Part shown: positions 8,166-16,103 of the stretch, in pieces
Numbering within the stretch: the stretch's first letter is position 1
Layout: every line of letters starts with the position of its first letter
Origin: Devosia sp.
Lineage (GTDB): Bacteria > Pseudomonadota > Alphaproteobacteria > Rhizobiales > Devosiaceae
Length of the DNA: 37,533 nucleotides
NCBI RefSeq assembly: GCF_028290435.1
Contig: NZ_JAQGJV010000013.1
Coordinates: forward strand, 1-37,533
Direction of reading: 5' to 3'
Program-made: the position numbers and the translations under genes
Notes under the pieces: generated by a model
Database searches by the model: none
Told to the model about the DNA's origin: nothing
What the model saw: the letters and a program-made list of their open reading frames with translations, nothing else

Positions 8166-9134
8166 ATGTCGAATACTTCCAAACGCCTCGCCCAGACCGT
8201 CAGCATGCTGGCGCTGGTCCTGGCGAGCGTGGCGATTGCCCCGGTCATGGCGCAGGACGCCGCCCCCGCGGCCCCGGCTGCCACCGATGCGCCGGCTGCT
8301 CCTGCGGCCGCTCCGGTCGCGCCCAAGCCCGAAGATGTGGTTGCCACGGTTGGCGACGATACCATCACCGAGGCTGACCTTTCCTTCGCGTCCGAAGACC
8401 TGGCGCAGGAACTCAGCCAGATGCCGCCGGCAGAGCAGCGCGCCTTCCTGGTGCGTGTCCTGATTGATATGAAAGTGATGTCCAAGGCCGCCAAGGATGC
8501 CGGCATGGATAGCACGCCGCTGTTCCAGCAGCGCCTCGATTATCTCAAGGAACGCGCCCTGCGCCGCGTCTATTTCTCCGATGCGATCGCCAATACGGTC
8601 ACCGAAGACGCCGTGCGCGCCAAGTACGCCGAGTATGTCGCTGCCTTCAAGCCGGCCCAGGAAATCCACGCCAGCCACATCCTGGTCAAGACCAAGGAAG
8701 AGGCCGACGCCATCGAGGCCGAACTCAAGGCCGGCGGCGATTTTGCTGCCATCGCCAAGGAAAAGTCGATCGATCCGGGCGCGGCCAATGGCGGCGACCT
8801 GGGCTTTTTCTCCAAGGGCATGATGGTTGGCCCGTTCGAGGACGCGGCGTTCGCGCTGACCGATGTGGGCCAGATTTCGGCGCCGGTGGAATCCCAGTTC
8901 GGCTGGCACATCATCAAGCTTGAAGAAAAGCGCGAGTCCTCCGCGCCCCCGATCGAGCAGATCGGCGGCCAGTTGCAGCAGCAGTTGCTGATGAGCACGT
9001 TTGACGGCGTGGTCGCCAAGCTGATGGACGGGGTGAAGATCGATATTCCGGACGCCGCGCTGGCGGCTGCAGTGGCGGCGCAGACTGACCCGGCGGCGAC
9101 TGAATCGCAGGGCGATGCGGCGCCGGCGCAATAA
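8166..9134 (+). CDS. Secreted peptidylprolyl isomerase, parvulin (PpiC) family
   Basis: The protein should catalyse proline cis-trans isomerisation and act as a chaperone on exported proteins. It has a classical signal peptide (about residues 1-30, cleavage after VMA), an Ala/Pro-rich linker, a SurA/PrsA-like N-terminal helical domain, and a PpiC rotamase domain from about residue 165 (EIHASHILVKTKEEADAI, GGDLGFFSKGMMVGPFEDAAF, VESQFGWHIIKLEEKR). The tail is rich in Ala, Thr and Gln. The ATG at 8166 has AGGAG nine bases upstream; the TTG directly before it is less likely. The 322-residue length fits the alphaproteobacterial type found beside secA/argJ. An intrinsic terminator follows. Confidence 0.92.
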   Translation: MSNTSKRLAQTVSMLALVLASVAIAPVMAQDAAPAAPAATDAPAAPAAAPVAPKPEDVVATVGDDTITEADLSFASEDLAQELSQMPPAEQRAFLVRVLIDMKVMSKAAKDAGMDSTPLFQQRLDYLKERALRRVYFSDAIANTVTEDAVRAKYAEYVAAFKPAQEIHASHILVKTKEEADAIEAELKAGGDFAAIAKEKSIDPGAANGGDLGFFSKGMMVGPFEDAAFALTDVGQISAPVESQFGWHIIKLEEKRESSAPPIEQIGGQLQQQLLMSTFDGVVAKLMDGVKIDIPDAALAAAVAAQTDPAATESQGDAAPAQ

Positions 9135-9156
9135 GACTGGGTTGAGTGAAGTTAGG

Positions 9157-9184
9157 AAGGCGGGGCTTTGGCTCCGCTTTTTTT
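9157..9184 (+). terminator. Intrinsic terminator of the parvulin gene
   Basis: GCGGGGC-TTTG-GCTCCGC forms a 7-bp stem with one G-T pair, followed by seven T residues, 25 bases after the stop codon. Confidence 0.88.
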
Positions 9185-9214
9185 GCGGTTGGGGGCTTTG
9201 TGGCTAACGGAGAA

Positions 9215-9329
9215 CACCCCCTCTTACCTCCCCCATCAAGGGGGAGGTTTCTCTCCACTCGTTTGGCTCGATAGAGTTCAACCCACGGAACGGCACCTCC
9301 CCCTTGATGGGGGAGGCTGGGAGGGGGTG
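9215..9329. repeat. 115-bp inverted-repeat element, copy 2 (inverted)
   Basis: Same element as at 3158-3272 in the opposite orientation: the central motif reads TAGAGTTCAACCCACGG. Both terminal hairpins CTCCCCCATCAAGGGGGAG and CTCCCCCTTGATGGGGGAG are intact. Confidence 0.9.
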
Positions 9330-9345
9330 CCCTTCTATGTCAGGG

Positions 9346-9373
9346 TCAGCCTCAGCCTCAGCCTCAGCCTCAG
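9346..9373. repeat. TCAGCC hexamer tandem repeat
   Basis: TCAGCC is repeated about 4.7 times directly downstream of the accA stop codon. It is a simple-sequence tract outside the coding region, of no evident function. Confidence 0.85.
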
Positions 9374-9375
9374 AC

Positions 9376-10329
9376 CTAAAACGTCGTCCCGATCGCCAAA
9401 AACTTTTCGCGGCGGTGTTCGCGGGTTTCCAGACGGCCCTTACCGGCGAAGTCGGAGAGAAACGTCGCGATGGCGCTGCGGGTGGCGTCCATGACGAATT
9501 GGGGTTGGCGATGCGCGCCGCCCGAGGGCTCGGGGATGATGCCGTCGATGACGCCGAAACCGAGCAGGTCGGTGGCGGTAATCTTCATATTGGTGGCGGC
9601 GTCCTGCGCGCGGGCCGCGTCTTTCCACAGGATCGAGGCGCCGCCCTCGGGCGAGATCACCGAATAGATGGCGTGTTCGAGCATCAGCACGCGATTGGTG
9701 GTGGCGATGGCGATGGCGCCGCCGGAGCCGCCCTCGCCGATGATGATGGCGAGGTTCGGCACACCCAGTTCCAATGATTTTTCAGTCGAGCGCGCGATGG
9801 CCTCGGCCTGGCCGCGTTCCTCGGCGCCGATGCCGGGGTAGGCGCCGGCGGTGTCAACGAACGATACCAGCGGAATATTGAAGCGATCGGCCATGTCCAT
9901 GATGCGGACGGCCTTGCGATAGCCTTCGGGACGGGCCATGCCGAAGTTATGGCGCAGGCGGCTTTCGGTGGAATTGCCCTTTTCCTGGCCCAGAATGGCG
10001 ATGGACTGGCCATTGAAGCGGCCAAGGCCGGCCTGGATGGCGGAGTCCTCGGCGAATTTGCGGTCGCCGGCTAGGGGCGCCCATTCGGTGATCAGCCCGG
10101 CGATGTAATCGGAAAAATGGGGGCGCTGTGGATGACGGGCGACCTGGGTCTTCTGCCAGGGCGTCAGGCGCTTGTAGATATCGACCAGCGCCTCATCGGC
10201 GCGCGCGGAGAGGCGGTTGACTTCCTCGTCGATGCTGACGGCCTGATCGGTCGTGGCAAGGGCCTTGAGTTCGGCGATCTTGCCCTCAAGCTCAGCGACC
10301 GGCTTTTCGAAATCGAGATAAGACTGCAT
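9376..10329 (-). CDS. accA: Acetyl-CoA carboxylase carboxyltransferase subunit alpha
   Basis: AccA pairs with AccD to carboxylate acetyl-CoA to malonyl-CoA, the committed step of fatty-acid synthesis. The 317-residue length is that of the family. The start MQSYLDFEKPVAELEGKI, the segment LTPWQKTQVARHPQRPHF, and the core PLVSFVDTAGAYPGIGAEER, GEGGSGGAIAI and SVISPEGGASILWK are diagnostic of AccA. It lies downstream of a small FlbD-like gene and xerD on the same strand but 116 bases away, so it may have its own promoter. No terminator with a T-run was found after it. Confidence 0.98.
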   Translation of the reverse strand: MQSYLDFEKPVAELEGKIAELKALATTDQAVSIDEEVNRLSARADEALVDIYKRLTPWQKTQVARHPQRPHFSDYIAGLITEWAPLAGDRKFAEDSAIQAGLGRFNGQSIAILGQEKGNSTESRLRHNFGMARPEGYRKAVRIMDMADRFNIPLVSFVDTAGAYPGIGAEERGQAEAIARSTEKSLELGVPNLAIIIGEGGSGGAIAIATTNRVLMLEHAIYSVISPEGGASILWKDAARAQDAATNMKITATDLLGFGVIDGIIPEPSGGAHRQPQFVMDATRSAIATFLSDFAGKGRLETREHRREKFLAIGTTF

Positions 10330-10445
10330 CTACCTGCCCGTTTTGGGTCTTGATACGCGACCCGTCCATGAGGGCCGCTGCTGTTGCGCCCTAAAGTGGC
10401 CGCAAAGTGGCGAGGGAGCAACGGGGAGTCAAGGATGGGGTTGCC

Positions 10446-10688
10446 TTATCTGGCCTTATGGGTGGCGTCGGCGATGGCTGAGCGCAGTTCATCCACAGTT
10501 TCCGTGATGTGAACCGAGGCGCCATAGGGCGCAATGGCGGCCGTCAGGTTGACGATGACCTGGTCGTTAATGATCTCGCCCGAATTGTCGCGCCGAGGGC
10601 CATAGGAAATACCCACGATGTGGGCGGCGTTGATGATGACCGAATTGGTATCGGTAGCGGTCAGGTCGATCCAGATGGGGTTGGCCAT
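10446..10688 (-). CDS. Small conserved protein, FlbD-like
   Basis: The 80-residue product starts MANPIWIDLTATDTNSVII and has the pattern of the FlbD small-protein fold: an N-terminal strand, an asparagine-isoleucine turn (IINAAHIVGI), a strand with VIVNLTA, and a C-terminal ITETVDELRSAIADA helix. FlbD-type proteins are usually flagellar-associated, but this gene lies five bases after xerD and not near flagellar genes, so the role is unknown. The similarity is by eye and weak. Its start overlaps nothing and codon use fits the neighbours. Confidence 0.7.
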   Translation of the reverse strand: MANPIWIDLTATDTNSVIINAAHIVGISYGPRRDNSGEIINDQVIVNLTAAIAPYGASVHITETVDELRSAIADATHKAR

Positions 10689-10693
10689 GTAAA

Positions 10694-11599
10694 CTACTCC
10701 GCGAGGGGATGATGCGTTTCCACAAGGGTGCGCAGCTTCTCGTCTAGCACATGGGTGTAAATCTGGGTGGTCGAAATATCGGCATGGCCGAGCAGCATCT
10801 GCACCACGCGCAGATCGGCGCCGCCATGCAGAAGGTGGCTGGCAAAGGCATGGCGGAGCACGTGGGGCGCGACGCGGCTGGGGCTGATGCCAGCGTCTAT
10901 GGCCAGGGTTTTGAGATCGCGGGCGAAGACCTGGCGGGACAGGTAGCCCTCGGCACTGTTGGCGGGAAACAGCCAGATGCCGGGTTCGAGGGTTTTGACA
11001 TAGACCTTGATGGCATCCCGAGCGCGGTCGTTGACGGGCACGACGCGCTCTTTGTTGCCCTTGCCGATGATGGTGAGGAAGCTGGCGTCGCGCATGACGG
11101 CCGAGCGCTTGAGGCTGACCAGTTCGGAGACGCGCATGCCGGTAGCATAGAGCAGTTCGAGCAGGAGATAGAGGCGGAGCGCGGCGGCTTGCTTTTGCGG
11201 GGAGGCGTCGGGAGTGGCCTGCGCTTCGGCGGTGGTCAGGAGCTTGTCGACTTCGGCGATGCTGAGGACCTTGGGCAGGGGCCGGCGGGCTTTTGGGCTG
11301 GCAATGATGCGGGTCGGATCGTCGCCGCGCATGCCGTCGGCGCAGAGGAAGCGGTGGAACTGGCGGATCGCCGAGAGGCGGCGGGCGGAAGAGGCGGCAG
11401 AGAGGCCGTCGCGCTTGAGGTGATCGAGATAGGAGGCGACATGTTCGCGCCCGCCGGTGAGCAGGGTCTGCTGATGGCCGAGCAGGAAGCCCGAATAATC
11501 GGCGAGGTCCCGCTGATAGGCCTCAATGGTGTTCTTGGCGGCGCCGCGTTCGGCGCTCATCATTTCGAGGAATGCCGAGATCAGGTGGCCGCCGCTCAT
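10694..11599 (-). CDS. xerD: Site-specific tyrosine recombinase XerD
   Basis: XerD acts with XerC at dif to resolve chromosome dimers. The 301-residue protein has the SAM-like core-binding N-terminal domain (about 1-95) and the catalytic domain. All active-site residues are visible: Arg156 (ATGMRVSEL), Lys180 (GKGNKER), His246 and Arg249 (HVLRHAFASHLL), His272 (LGHADISTTQ) and nucleophile Tyr281. Its ATG overlaps the stop of the small membrane-protein gene upstream (ATGA, 11596-11599). The location between accA and aroK is the chromosomal xerD position in Hyphomicrobiales, which argues against an integrase of a mobile element. Confidence 0.94.
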   Translation of the reverse strand: MSGGHLISAFLEMMSAERGAAKNTIEAYQRDLADYSGFLLGHQQTLLTGGREHVASYLDHLKRDGLSAASSARRLSAIRQFHRFLCADGMRGDDPTRIIASPKARRPLPKVLSIAEVDKLLTTAEAQATPDASPQKQAAALRLYLLLELLYATGMRVSELVSLKRSAVMRDASFLTIIGKGNKERVVPVNDRARDAIKVYVKTLEPGIWLFPANSAEGYLSRQVFARDLKTLAIDAGISPSRVAPHVLRHAFASHLLHGGADLRVVQMLLGHADISTTQIYTHVLDEKLRTLVETHHPLAE

Positions 11600-11859
11600 T
11601 CGACGGGAATGTTGGCTGCGGGGCCGGTGGCCGCGGGGACATCAACGGGCGGGGCCGGCGTGACCAGCGAGGGCGGCTCGGCCGGGGCTGTGCCGCCGGG
11701 CAGCGCGGGCGCGCTTTCGTTGAGCAGCTCGCGCGCCGGGATGCGGATGGTGACTTCCTTGGGCCTGGGCTCGACGAAAGCCACCAGCACGAACATGCCC
11801 GCATAGACCAGTCCAGCCAGGAACAGGAGTGTGATAATCAGACGAATGAGAGTGGGCAT
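11596..11859 (-). CDS. Small membrane protein upstream of xerD
   Basis: The 87-residue product has one transmembrane helix near the N-terminus (about residues 5-29, LIRLIITLLFLAGLVYAGMF), then VEPRPKEVTIRIPARELL, and a low-complexity Pro/Ala-rich tail ending in VE. A short protein of this layout (helix, then an acidic-proline EPRP and IRIP-like segment) is common beside xerD in this order; its function is not known. It is translationally coupled to xerD by a 4-base ATGA overlap. The divergent neighbour is aroK, with a long palindrome in between. Confidence 0.8.
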   Translation of the reverse strand: MPTLIRLIITLLFLAGLVYAGMFVLVAFVEPRPKEVTIRIPARELLNESAPALPGGTAPAEPPSLVTPAPPVDVPAATGPAANIPVE

Positions 11860-11882
11860 GGCAATCCCGACGGCAACATTAC

Positions 11883-12044
11883 GAGACTATTTGTAAATTC
11901 TACTCTGGCGGCCATCTGCGGTGGTTTTCGCTTGCGCGGCCCTTCGGGTCTGCGCTTCCGGTGCTCACGTACCAAAGTACGTTGCGCTCCGGTTCTCGAA
12001 AACCACCGCATCTGACTCGCCAGAACGAATTTCCAAACAGTCTC
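11883..12044. repeat. Conserved-core long palindrome, copy 1
   Basis: A 162-bp imperfect palindrome. The core (11951-11998) contains TGCGCTTCCGGTGCTC, the hairpin ACGTAC-CAAA-GTACGT, and TGCGCTCCGGTTCTCG. Arms: TGCGGTGGTTTTCG (11917-11930) pairs 14/14 with 11997-12010; TCTGGCG (11904-11910) pairs 7/7 with 12018-12024; the 18 bases 11883-11900 pair 16/18 with 12027-12044. Here 20 additional bases (11931-11950) lie between left arm and core. Related copies at 28122-28266 and 32737-32881 have different arms. The 311-bp spacer otherwise holds only the aroK promoter region. Confidence 0.92.
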
Positions 12045-12115
12045 TTGGTTCAATATGGCATCAAAAGCTTTCGAACTGGTAGGCATCGTATCGGGGACAC
12101 AAGTGCAGGTCTTTC

Positions 12116-12146
12116 TTGACAGCGGCGGTCCACCCCGCTTGATACG
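12116..12146 (+). promoter_or_regulatory. Possible aroK promoter
   Basis: TTGACA at 12116-12121 matches the -35 consensus. The -10 candidates 17-19 bases on (within TTGATACG) are weak. It lies about 50 bases before the aroK start. Confidence 0.4.
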
Positions 12147-12170
12147 CTCAAGACACATGCGGAGCGTCTT

Positions 12171-12749
12171 GTGAGCAGACCCGACACGGCAGAGCGCCAG
12201 GCGCGTGCCCAAGACCTTATCGACGCACTGGACGGGCGGCCTTTGGTGCTGGTCGGAATGATGGGCGCCGGCAAGACCACGGTGGGGCGTCGGCTGGCGG
12301 GCCAATTGGGACGCTCGTTTCTCGACAGCGACGATGAAATCGAAAAAGCCGCGCAGATGACGATCCCCGAGATTTTCGAGCAGCGTGGGGAGCCTGAGTT
12401 TCGCGCTGGCGAGGCGCGCGTGATCGCTCGGGTGCTGAAAGATCGCGATATCATCCTGGCGACCGGCGGCGGGGCCTTTGTCAGTGCGGAGACCCGGGCG
12501 CAGGTCAAGGCCGCAGCGGTTTCAGTGTGGCTCAAGGCGGATTTCGACCTGCTGTTCCAGAGGGTATCGCGCCGGTCGAACCGGCCATTGCTGAAGACTG
12601 CCAATCCAAGGGCCACATTGCAGAAATTGATCGACGATCGCTATCCGATCTATGCCGAGGCCGACGTGACCGTGGTGTCGCGCGATGTGCCGCAGGATGT
12701 GGTGGCGGCTGATCTGATCGAGGCGGTTCTCGCCCATCTCCAAAGCTGA
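12171..12749 (+). CDS. aroK: Shikimate kinase
   Basis: Phosphorylates shikimate with ATP in the pathway to chorismate. The Walker A loop is GMMGAGKTT (residues 29-37). The shikimate-binding FLDSDDEIEKAA segment, the ATGGGAF loop and the RPLL lid-arginine motif are present. The length is 192 residues, with an N-terminal extension of about 20 residues common in this order. The start is GTG at 12171 with GGAG six bases upstream; no in-frame ATG precedes the Walker loop. aroB follows after ten bases, so the two are almost certainly one operon. Confidence 0.95.
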   Translation: MSRPDTAERQARAQDLIDALDGRPLVLVGMMGAGKTTVGRRLAGQLGRSFLDSDDEIEKAAQMTIPEIFEQRGEPEFRAGEARVIARVLKDRDIILATGGGAFVSAETRAQVKAAAVSVWLKADFDLLFQRVSRRSNRPLLKTANPRATLQKLIDDRYPIYAEADVTVVSRDVPQDVVAADLIEAVLAHLQS

Positions 12750-12759
12750 AAGATTTTTG

Positions 12760-13869
12760 ATGGCGCAGATTGCCCATACGGTTCACGTCGCGCTTGGCGA
12801 GCGGGCTTACGATATTTTGATTGGCGACCGGCTGCTGGACGATGCGGGGGCGATCCTGGCGGAGCGGTTTCCGGGACGGCGCTACGGTATCATCACCGAC
12901 GAGAACGTGGCACGAGCGCAATTGCCGCGGCTACTGGCATCACTGGATGCGGCGGGGTTGGGGCATTCCGAGATCGTGCTGCCCGCCGGGGAGAGCACCA
13001 AGTCGTTCGCTCATTTGCAGACGGCGGTTGAGGGGCTGCTGGCGGCGAAGCTGGAGCGGGGCGATCTGGTGATCGCGCTGGGCGGCGGGGTGATCGGGGA
13101 TTTGGCGGGGTTTGCCGCGTCCATCACGCGGCGCGGCATGGATTTCGTGCAGATGCCGACCTCGCTGCTGGCGCAGGTGGATAGCTCGGTGGGTGGCAAG
13201 ACCGGGATTAATTCGCCGCATGGCAAGAATTTGATCGGGGCGTTTCATCAGCCAAAACTGGTGCTGGCGGACCTGTCGACGCTCGACACGCTGGATGCGC
13301 GACAGTTTGCGGCGGGTTATGCCGAGGTGGTCAAATATGGGTTGATCGACGACGAAGAGTTCTTCTTCTGGCTCGAGGAAAACCAGGCCGAGATCTTTGC
13401 CGGTGGGCCGGCGCGGGGCGAGGCGATCGCGCGGTGTTGCCGGCATAAGGCGCGCGTGGTCATCGAGGACGAGAAGGAACTGGGCGTGCGGGCGTTGCTC
13501 AATCTGGGGCATACGTTCGGGCATGCGCTGGAAAAAGACACCGGCTATTCCGGCCGGCTGCTGCATGGCGAAGGCGTGGCCATTGGCATGGTGTTGGCGC
13601 ATGGCTTTTCGGCCCGACTGGGGTTGGCGCCGAGCCAGGATACCGGGCGGATCGTGGCGCATTTGAAAAAGATCGGGCTGCCCACTATATTGGGTGACAT
13701 TCCGGGCACGCTGGGAAGCACCGAGACACTGATGGCGGCGATCGCGCAGGACAAGAAGGTTTCGCGCGGGGCGCTGACCTTCATTTTGACCAGCGGGATT
13801 GGGAAAGCGTTTATCGAAAAGGGCGTGGACCCGGTTTCAGTGAGCGCATTCTTGAACGATATGCGCTAG
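12760..13869 (+). CDS. aroB: 3-dehydroquinate synthase
   Basis: Converts DAHP to 3-dehydroquinate using NAD and a divalent metal. The family motifs are in order: PAGESTKSF, ALGGGVIGDLAGFAAS, QMPTSLLAQVDSSVGGKTGIN, AGYAEVVKYG (metal-ligand Glu), LNLGHTFGHALE and LLHGEGVAIGM (metal-ligand His). The 369-residue length is normal. ATG at 12760 follows a TTG that is also in frame; the ATG is preferred. The stop TAG overlaps the stop of the convergent bolA gene within a single CTAG. Confidence 0.97.
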   Translation: MAQIAHTVHVALGERAYDILIGDRLLDDAGAILAERFPGRRYGIITDENVARAQLPRLLASLDAAGLGHSEIVLPAGESTKSFAHLQTAVEGLLAAKLERGDLVIALGGGVIGDLAGFAASITRRGMDFVQMPTSLLAQVDSSVGGKTGINSPHGKNLIGAFHQPKLVLADLSTLDTLDARQFAAGYAEVVKYGLIDDEEFFFWLEENQAEIFAGGPARGEAIARCCRHKARVVIEDEKELGVRALLNLGHTFGHALEKDTGYSGRLLHGEGVAIGMVLAHGFSARLGLAPSQDTGRIVAHLKKIGLPTILGDIPGTLGSTETLMAAIAQDKKVSRGALTFILTSGIGKAFIEKGVDPVSVSAFLNDMR

Positions 13870-14156
13870 ACCCGGCTGGGCAATTCATACGGCCCGTCTA
13901 CCGGCAAAACCTCGATGGCCAGCGCGTGGACGCTGGCTTTGAGTTCGGCGTCGAGTGTTTCCATGACGGCGCGGTGTTGCGCCACGCGCGACTTGCCTTC
14001 AAAGTGACGGGTCGCGATTCTGACACGAAAATGGGTTTCACCACCCTCCCGCCACCCGGAATGACCGTGGTGCTGCTGGGATTCGTCGATGACTTCGAGA
14101 TGAGTGGGCACAAAGGCCCGGGTCAGCTTGTCGGTGATGACGTCGGTCATGGACAT
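13866..14156 (-). CDS. bolA: BolA family protein
   Basis: BolA-type proteins bind monothiol glutaredoxins and [2Fe-2S] clusters and affect iron-sulfur handling and morphology. The 96-residue protein starts MSMTDVITDKLTRAFVPTHL, with the conserved core ESQQHHGHSGW, THFRVRIATRHFEGKSRVAQHR (the helix-turn region with invariant His) and VHALAIEVLP. The frame runs on upstream but that part belongs to the opposite-strand J-domain gene. M1 is at 14156, with another M two codons on. It is divergent from the J-domain gene (46-bp spacer) and convergent with aroB. Confidence 0.94.
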   Translation of the reverse strand: MSMTDVITDKLTRAFVPTHLEVIDESQQHHGHSGWREGGETHFRVRIATRHFEGKSRVAQHRAVMETLDAELKASVHALAIEVLPVDGPYELPSRV

Positions 14157-14202
14157 GGTTTGGCGTTTCTGTTGAATAAATTCGAACAAGTAGCTAGGCG
14201 CA

Positions 14203-14832
14203 ATGAAATCCGATTCCAAGCTTTTCGAAGGTATCCGTATCAAGTCGCGTCGCGACGTGAAACCCGAGCCCGCAGCCAATACGTGCGATTGGGACGGCTG
14301 CGAAAAGCCTGCCACCCACAAGGCGCCCAAGGGGAGCCGCAGCGCAGGGGAGTATTTCAACTACTGCCTCGAGCATGTGCGCCAGTACAATGCCACGTTC
14401 AACTTCTTTGCCGGGATGGACAAGGAAGCGCTGGACGAAGCGCTGCACAGCGCGCCACAGCCCGAGGCCCGCACCAGCTTTGGCACCGGGCAGGCCGGCG
14501 CGCGCAAGTCCGCGACGGCCAAGACCGCGGGCGTGGGGTCGGCCGACAAATATGGCGATCCGTTCGGCGTGTTCGCCAAATATCGGCATCGCCAGGCACA
14601 GAAGCCAGCCGAGGAACGCTCGCGGCCACTGCATGAGCAGGACCGACGGGCGCTCGAAACCATGGGCATTATGGGCCAGGCCAAGTCCGAAGAGATCAAG
14701 AAGGCCTATAAGACGCTGGTCAAGCTGCACCATCCCGATGCCAATGGCGGCGACAAGTCGTCCGAGGATCGGCTGCGTGCTGTCATTGCGGCCTACGCCC
14801 ACCTCAAGAAAGCCGGCTTCGTCGCGAAGTGA
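14203..14832 (+). CDS. J-domain (DnaJ-type) protein
   Basis: J-domains stimulate the ATPase of Hsp70 (DnaK). Here the J-domain is at the C-terminus (about residues 148-205): ALETMGIMGQAKSEEIKKAY, then LVKLHHPDANGGDKS with the essential HPD, and AYAHLKKAG. The N-terminal half has CDWDGCEKPATHKAP and YFNYCLEHVRQYN, a cysteine/histidine pattern that may bind zinc, followed by a disordered linker. The 209-residue layout is that of the J-domain protein next to cobS in many Hyphomicrobiales. The client is unknown. The gap to cobS is 124 bases without clear signals. Confidence 0.92.
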   Translation: MKSDSKLFEGIRIKSRRDVKPEPAANTCDWDGCEKPATHKAPKGSRSAGEYFNYCLEHVRQYNATFNFFAGMDKEALDEALHSAPQPEARTSFGTGQAGARKSATAKTAGVGSADKYGDPFGVFAKYRHRQAQKPAEERSRPLHEQDRRALETMGIMGQAKSEEIKKAYKTLVKLHHPDANGGDKSSEDRLRAVIAAYAHLKKAGFVAK

Positions 14833-14956
14833 CGTGTCGCCAAATGGCGGCACCCCATGCCGTCTGACGGCTACCCCGGCCGTCACATTGCTGCTATAGA
14901 GCCCGCACTTTCGTCTGTCCCCCCGCCCTTAAGTCCTTGCTGCCAAGAGCCCTGCC

Positions 14957-15937
14957 ATGAGCGAATTTACCAATCTGCCCGATACCCAATACAAGGCCCG
15001 CGAGCTGTTCGGCATCGATACCGACATGGTGGTGCCCGGCTATGCCAACCGCACCGAACATGTGCCGCCGATGGACCCGGACTATCTGTTCGACCGTAAC
15101 ACCACGCTGGCGATCCTGGCGGGCTTTGCGTTCAACCGCCGCGTCATGGTGCAGGGCTATCACGGCACGGGTAAATCGACGCATATCGAGCAGATCGCCG
15201 CGCGGCTGAACTGGCCGATGGTGCGCGTGAACCTGGATTCGCACGTGTCGCGTATCGATCTCGTGGGCAAGGACGCGATCGTGCTCAAGGACGGCAAGCA
15301 GATCACCGAATTCCGCGACGGCATCCTGCCATGGGCGGTGCAGAACAATGTGGCGCTGGTGTTCGACGAATATGACGCCGGTCGCCCCGACGTGATGTTC
15401 GTGATCCAGCGCGTGCTGGAAGTGGCGGGCCGGCTGACGCTGCTCGACCAGAACCGCGTTATTACTCCGCACCCCGCGTTCCGGCTGTTCTCGACCACCA
15501 ATACCATCGGTCTGGGCGATACGTCGGGCCTCTATCACGGCACCCAGCAGATCAACCAGGGCCAGATGGACCGCTGGAGCCTGGTGACCACGCTGAATTA
15601 TCTGCCGCACGACAAGGAAGTCGGCATCGTTCTGGCCAAGGCGAAGAGCTATGCGGCCAATGACAAGGGCAAGAAGACCGTGTCGAACATGGTGCGCCTG
15701 GCGGACCTGACGCGCTCGGCTTTCATCAATGGCGACCTGTCGACGGTGATGAGCCCGCGTACGGTGATTACTTGGGCCGAAAATGCCGAAATCTTCGGCG
15801 ATATCGGCTTTTCGTTCCGCCTGACGTTCCTGAACAAATGCGACGAGCTGGAACGCCCGGTTGTGGCCGAGTTCTACCAGCGCGTGTTCGGGGAAGACCT
15901 TCCTGAGTCGTCGGCGAATTTGGCGGTCGCGGTTTAA
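14957..15937 (+). CDS. cobS: Cobaltochelatase subunit CobS
   Basis: CobS is the AAA+ ATPase subunit of the aerobic cobaltochelatase (CobN-CobS-CobT) that inserts cobalt into hydrogenobyrinate a,c-diamide. The Walker A motif is GYHGTGKST (67-75); Walker B is [10 protein letters not shown]; sensor 1 is [15 protein letters not shown]. The 326-residue length and the N-terminal [20 protein letters not shown] are typical. cobT is the next co-directional chelatase gene, but about 780 bases away because a repeat and a damaged methyltransferase gene lie between. No cobalamin riboswitch was recognised upstream. Confidence 0.96.
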   Translation: MSEFTNLPDTQYKARELFGIDTDMVVPGYANRTEHVPPMDPDYLFDRNTTLAILAGFAFNRRVMVQGYHGTGKSTHIEQIAARLNWPMVRVNLDSHVSRIDLVGKDAIVLKDGKQITEFRDGILPWAVQNNVALVFDEYDAGRPDVMFVIQRVLEVAGRLTLLDQNRVITPHPAFRLFSTTNTIGLGDTSGLYHGTQQINQGQMDRWSLVTTLNYLPHDKEVGIVLAKAKSYAANDKGKKTVSNMVRLADLTRSAFINGDLSTVMSPRTVITWAENAEIFGDIGFSFRLTFLNKCDELERPVVAEFYQRVFGEDLPESSANLAVAV

Positions 15938-15950
15938 ACTTATGCCTGGC

Positions 15951-16079
15951 AAGGCCCCCTCACCCGCCGCTTTGCGGCGACCTCTCCCCCCAGGGAGAGG
16001 TGGGGTGTGCGGCTAGACCTCTTCTTCACCTCTCCCTTTGGGGGAGAGGTCGGCCCGCAGGGCCGGGTGAGGGGGCCTT
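15951..16079. repeat. Long inverted repeat with nested hairpins (CCCTCACCC family), copy 1
   Basis: AAGGCCCCCTCACCCG (15951-15966) is inverted at 16063-16078. Inside are two arm hairpins of different sequence, GCCGC-TTT-GCGGC on the left and CGGCCC-GCA-GGGCCG on the right, each followed or preceded by CTCTCCC/GGGAGAG hairpins. It fills most of the spacer between cobS and the methyltransferase gene. A related element is at 20528-20652. Confidence 0.85.
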
Positions 16080-16103
16080 TGCCTTAAACATTTCCCGGGA
16101 CCC

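Noticed and set aside
9346..9373. TCAGCC tract as phase-variable repeat controlling accA
   Set aside because: It lies after the stop codon of accA, outside any reading frame or promoter.
10694..11599. XerD considered as integrase of a mobile element
   Set aside because: Its position between accA and aroK is the conserved chromosomal one, and no attachment sites or cargo genes are present.
14833..14956. Cobalamin riboswitch before cobS
   Set aside because: Only 124 bases, and no B12-box-like sequence was seen.
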